In this document: one piece after another, positions 59,930 through 64,000 of the stretch | Layout: each line of letters opens with the position of its first letter | How positions within the stretch are numbered: the stretch's first letter is position 1 | Assembly (NCBI RefSeq): GCF_004193775.1 | Contig: NC_041004.1 | Location: forward strand, 5,231,309-5,295,308 | Origin: Glycine soja | Taxonomy: Eukaryota; Streptophyta; Magnoliopsida; Fabales; Fabaceae | Length of the DNA stretch: 64,000 nucleotides | Direction: 5' to 3' | The notes under the pieces: generated by a model | Told to the model about the DNA's origin: nothing | What the model saw: only the letters and a program-made list of their open reading frames with translations | The model's database searches: none | Position numbers and translations under genes: made by a program

Positions 59930-61849
59930 AAGATGTGGTTTTACTCCAGCCCATTATGAATGTTTAAAAAAAAAGAGAAAAATAAAAAAAGAGAAAGGAA
60001 AAAAAGAGAGAAGATTTAAAGAATAAAAGCTGGGGTAAACCATCATCAAAGAAAATAAAGGTCCTGAAAAAAGTAGCAAAGCAATAAGGTTGGTGTTGTT
60101 AAAAAAATTCTAAGTTGTGGTTTGTAAATAATTTCGAGAAGCGAATGCTCTCATAAATCCTAAGCTTTGATTCCTAGAAAAATAATGATTTCTTTGTTAG
60201 CCCAACCACGTTACAAGCCTAATAAAGTCCTTAGTGATCCATATTGTGCATGTATGATTGCATTGACTGAGATGATGTGCAAAGTTGAAAATTTTACTAT
60301 TCTATTGTTATAATTCAAACACTTTTACCGAGACATTTGTGGGGTTGAGAGAAACACTAGTCTTGTGAAGACTGAAGTTAGTGATTATTCCTTGTGATCT
60401 ATCATTCTTGCTAACCATTTCATTTAAAGTGCATCTTGTTCTTGTTATGTTCCTTTCATGAACTTATGACAACTATGAACTTGAGAATTGGCCAATGAAG
60501 TTTTTTCGAATGTATGCAGTTATCTCATGATTGATAAACTCTGACCTTTTTCCTTTTGGTTGAGGACAAGCAAAGATTTAAATTTGGGGGAGTTTTATAA
60601 CTACTAATTATAAGTATATTTTGGGGGTTAAATTATAGAGGAATTTGTAATTTTTCTCTTTTAACTTTCCATTTTTTAGCAAATAATTATTAAATTAACA
60701 TCATTTAAGTTTTTGTGCAGAGATTATTAAAAGTGATGGATTTATGAAACTTAGTGAGTAAAATAAAGCCTAAAAAAGCAGGAATAATTAAAGAAATCAA
60801 AGTTAATTAAGGAAAGAATGACTAATTAAGGAAAGAAAACTAATTGAGAAAAAAATGACTAATTAAGAAAAAAAGACTAATTGAGGAAAGCAAAATAATT
60901 AAAGAATGAGACTAATTAAGGAAAGAAGAATTAATTAAGAAAATCAGACTAATTCAAAAACTCACTAATATGCACTTATAAAAGAAGAATAGAAAATAAG
61001 GAGAAGACACACAAAAATTCAAATAGAATACAAAGAGAAAGGCTAGAAAAAAGAAGAGGTAAGAAATGAGAGTCATTCATTTCCTCCATTCCCTTTCTTA
61101 TCTTTTTTCCCTTTACTAAATATTTCTCTCTTGCAATTGTAAAGTCTTCATGACAATGTTGACCGTCAACTACTCTTGATGTAATTTCTCTTCCTATCTA
61201 TTTATGAATATTACATTTGCATTATCTTTTTATGTGCTTAATATTATTACTTGTGGCATGATCACCCATTTGCAGGGAAGTTTTAGGGATAGCGTTGGGA
61301 AACATTATTTTCTAATAGAATTGAGAAAGGGTATCTAAATAAAGTCATCACTAGGGATAGGTTGATATTTGTTTAGCCTATTATACATCTCTATTCCTAA
61401 TGTATTTTACTGTTTTAGCTCTGCAAAGGGATTTGGGAGATAAATTAGGTTCTTTCGTGCGGGAGACCAAAGTTAGAGTATACTAGTAGATGCATGTGTA
61501 AATTGAAAGAATTATAACTAAAGAGAAATCATTAACATTACATCAAAGAGTAACTCTGGTAGATTAAGTTCCCGACATACTCATCTTTTGAATTTCCTTC
61601 TACAATATTATTGGATTTTCTCATATTTTTGTTTTTAATTAATTAATTTAAATTCATGTTTAATTCTTTTTCTTGTTTGATTTAATTTTCACCAATTTAA
61701 TTTACTATTTTCTACCACCTTTCCAAAAAATTTTTAATCAAATATTCATCTACATAAGTATAAACAAAGTCTTTGTGAATATGATACTCAGACTTTCATT
61801 TTAACTTTACTACTTGGGACGAATTGGTGCACCTGTCAAACCATCAACG
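59930..61849 (+). mobile_element. 3' part of a decayed gypsy-like element with its LTR
   Basis: Near the end of the internal region the sequence GAGGACAAGCAAAGATTTAA leads into the purine tract AATTTGGGGGAG (60581-60592), a signature I associate with plant Athila/Tat-type Ty3/gypsy elements. The LTR then starts at about 60595 with TTATAACTAC (family start TGATAAC, so the terminal G seems mutated) and ends near 61849 with ACTTGGGACGAATTGG...CCATCAACG. Its length is about 1255 bp. No coding region of gag or pol is visible in the window, so the element is truncated on its left. Boundaries are approximate because both termini are mutated. Confidence 0.55.
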
Positions 61850-63562
61850 GTATGTCAGGTCATTTCCACTAAGTAAAATCATAAGGTGACCAGTTATGGT
61901 TAGTCTATTTTGCGAAAATGCTTTAACCATATGAGATCAACATTGTCTTAAAGGAGCATTCAAATCGAGTGTCTTTACCCCAAAGGCTAGATTCCAAAGA
62001 ATCCATTAGAACCTCACCTTCCTGATTCAGGTCCAACCCCCAAAACAATTTTTGCATCCAGACACTGCTCATGAATTATACAATACACACGACCTCACAC
62101 TTGTGTTTCAAACATGTTTAACACATTATGTTATAATTTAACACTTTAGGTTCCTAACTAAGAATCCTACACTCTCCCTTTAACACTGCGCATAAACACA
62201 TTTCTCAAGATAAACACCAGTCGGGTTATTGTATAATTCACAACTTACAACACATGTATTGTCACATCAAGTGTTAACCACACATTTATTCACAACCAAA
62301 TCTCATGTCCACAATTTAACATCTCATAATATCACAATCCATCATCACATGTTTACGTGTATCTCATAAATTAACACATGTTCAACTTTGCACTTATAGT
62401 TAATCTTAATAACAATATTATGATATTGATACAACATGTTATCTCAATTAATTACATATTCAATTTATCACTTACACACAATTCAATCACAATTTATGAT
62501 CCCAATATAACAATCTCACAATTATAATCATATAAGAAGAATTACAATACAATTAATATCCCAAAATAAACCCCAATTTGATCTCTTAATGATCCTTACA
62601 CATGTTCATTCTAATCTCAATTCCTATAAACTCATCCCTTACCTCTAAGCAGACTCATGTTTTAGCTCGACAGTGATAGCGACATCTCTAGTAGTTCCTT
62701 AAGATTTCTCAAGTTTTCCCCCTATTTGCTATGTTAGGATTTCCAAACGTTAAAGAGAATGGAAAGAGGTTGTAGCCTCCCTTTCATTGTCAATGTGTGA
62801 GACTAATTTATCTCTGCAAAAATATTATTTCGCAAACCCCAACGATGAGAATGTGTGAAAATGGGTTTTAAAGGTGATGTCCAAATTTGGCAATGATCCA
62901 ACAATTGACGAGTCAGGGATCGTAGTTTTACTGGGATAGGTTTTGGGTGTCTATGGGTAAAGAGAAAGCACAGTGCGAGACACATTTCTTCCATCACAAA
63001 CATTATCTCAAAAATCTCAAATGGTGGGTGTGTGCGAAAATCAGTTCTGAACCACAAGTTCAAATTTCATGACCATAGAACGGTTAACGAGTTCGGGATC
63101 ATCATTTTAGTGAGACAAGTTTGAGTGTATGCGGGAAAAGAAAGGATTTTGGGAAAGGAAGAAGAGAAAACGAATTTGAGAGGAAGAGAAAGCACAAAAA
63201 CGTGTAATAAATGTAAAAAAGTGACCTATTACGTTTCTATTTATAACTAAGGTACTTTGTGCTTATTATTTACTCTATTTTTATATTATTTTGTCATTTT
63301 ATATAAATAAAATCTATTCTAATCCCTCTCAAATGAATAAATAAGATATTTTTTTTTCTAAAAACATATATTTGTTTTAGTTACCTTAAAACTATTATTT
63401 TAATTAATAAAACTATTTCTCTTATTTATTTAATTACAAAAAGTTCATTATTTTCCTAAAATTTTATTTATTTTAATTAAAATCATTTTTAATTTATTTC
63501 ATGAAAAACAAGATAATACATAATACATAGTGTATACTATTTTTAATAATTGAAAGGAGCAA
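61850..63562 (-). mobile_element. LTR-like repeat sequence, boundaries unclear
   Basis: Composition and motif order resemble the 37719-40325 LTR: a CA/AT-rich stretch with many ACATCA/CAACAT words (62060-62560), then AACGGTTAACGAGTTCGGGATC (compare AACGGTTAACGAATTGGG near 40090) and a minus-strand TATAAATAG box (about 63238-63247). Two degenerate units of about 190 bp repeat at about 62840-62975 and 63020-63150 (TGTGTGAAAATGGG / TGTGTGCGAAAATCAG and the following AACGA(G/C)T..GGGATC). No TG/CA ends with target duplication could be fixed. Confidence 0.4.
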
Positions 63563-63750
63563 TGTTGAAATACTCATACACTTAATTTCTTAGTGAAGAA
63601 GAATAGACACAAACATACGGAGAAAAAGATAGGAAGAGAAATTTTACTATTCACACTTTTTAACAACACTTCTTAATGATTGTATTATCAAGTCTCTAAC
63701 CTTAACTAACAATATAACAAACAAACAAAGTAATTGAATTACAACTAACA
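63563..63750 (-). repeat. 3' LTR of the edge copia element
   Basis: On the minus strand it begins TGTTAGTTGTAATTC and ends GTATTTCAACA. It directly follows the polypurine tract, which supports the boundary. Confidence 0.78.
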
Positions 63751-63786
63751 CACCCCCTTAATTCATATTAGCTAGAGATAACATTC

Positions 63787-64000
63787 CTATTTTGTCTCTC
63801 TATCATGAAACTTAACCAACTTCAAAGACTTAATTAAAATATCAGTAACTTGCTTTACTGATTTGCAATATTCTAATTCAAGATTCTCCTTAGTCACTTG
63901 ATCATGCAGGAAGTGAAATTTTCTCCCAATGTGCTTGTTGCTACCATGTGGAATATGTTAAGTCAAAAGATATTTATGTCTTAAAGACAAATAATGAATC
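63787..64000 (-). pseudogene. copia pol C-terminus (RNase H end), partial
   Basis: The frame reads HGSNKHIGRKFHFLHDQV and then LEYCKSVKQVTDILIKSL before a stop at 63789-63787. These match the conserved copia ending (histidine-rich TKHIDxxxHFxR, then VADxxTKxL). An in-frame TAA at 63960-63958 interrupts it 7 codons before the SNKH motif, so this copy is broken. The upstream portion is outside the window. Confidence 0.8.

Larger units (their letters stand above)
63563..64000 (-). mobile_element. 3' end of a minus-strand Ty1/copia element, cut by the window edge
   Basis: Read on the minus strand: the C-terminal RNase H end of pol (complement of 64000-63787), a polypurine tract (AAGGGGGTG, about 63759-63751), then an LTR of 188 bp (63750-63563) starting TGTTAGTTG and ending TTTCAACA. 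The rest of the element lies beyond 64000, so the target duplication cannot be checked. It is a different family from the element at 10973-15528, with a much shorter LTR. Confidence 0.8.

Overview
The window is nuclear plant DNA, almost certainly from a legume of the soybean type (Glycine). The evidence is very AT-rich intergenic sequence, long introns with GT/AG borders, and LTRs carrying the GTAATCGATTAC and GCTTAGCGC motifs that I associate with soybean repeats (recalled, not searched). There is no sign of bacterial, plasmid or phage content.

Two protein-coding loci can be read with confidence. (1) A mitochondrial class-III aminotransferase of the alanine-glyoxylate aminotransferase 2 homolog (AGT3-like) group is complete in nine exons at 18668-24614 (475 residues). 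Directly upstream lies a broken 5' partial copy at 10431-18512 (promoter, exon 1, exon 2, 92 bp of exon 3), created by a tandem duplication whose junction is a 6-bp microhomology. The broken copy has lost the exon 1 splice donor, has a changed residue in the cofactor-phosphate loop and carries a decayed Ty1/copia element in intron 1. The intact copy begins only about 155 bp after the junction, so its upstream DNA is now its own duplicated exon 3 and intron 2. (2) A PRAF-like gene (RCC1 repeats, FYVE-like region, coiled coil, BRX) lies at 53339-57750. Its FYVE-like finger has lost zinc ligands, it has no visible PH domain, and four tandem repeats of about 51 residues sit between the coiled coil and BRX. 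A possible first exon of an unidentified gene lies at 473-679.

Most of the rest is mobile-element debris: two solo LTRs of one family with perfect 5-bp target duplications (7053-8713, 35003-36646), a third solo LTR (37719-40325), a probable CACTA-like region marked by subterminal repeats (about 31021-42310) in which two of the solo LTRs are nested, the 3' part of a gypsy-like element (about 59930-61849), LTR-like sequence (61850-63560), and the 3' end of a minus-strand copia element running off the right edge (63563-64000). The remainder is AT-rich sequence with microsatellites and small inverted repeats.

I found no convincing new molecular system. The most interesting signals are the partial duplication that separates an intact aminotransferase gene from its original upstream region, the exactly spaced palindrome array in the U3 of the solo LTRs, and the divergent PRAF-like protein.
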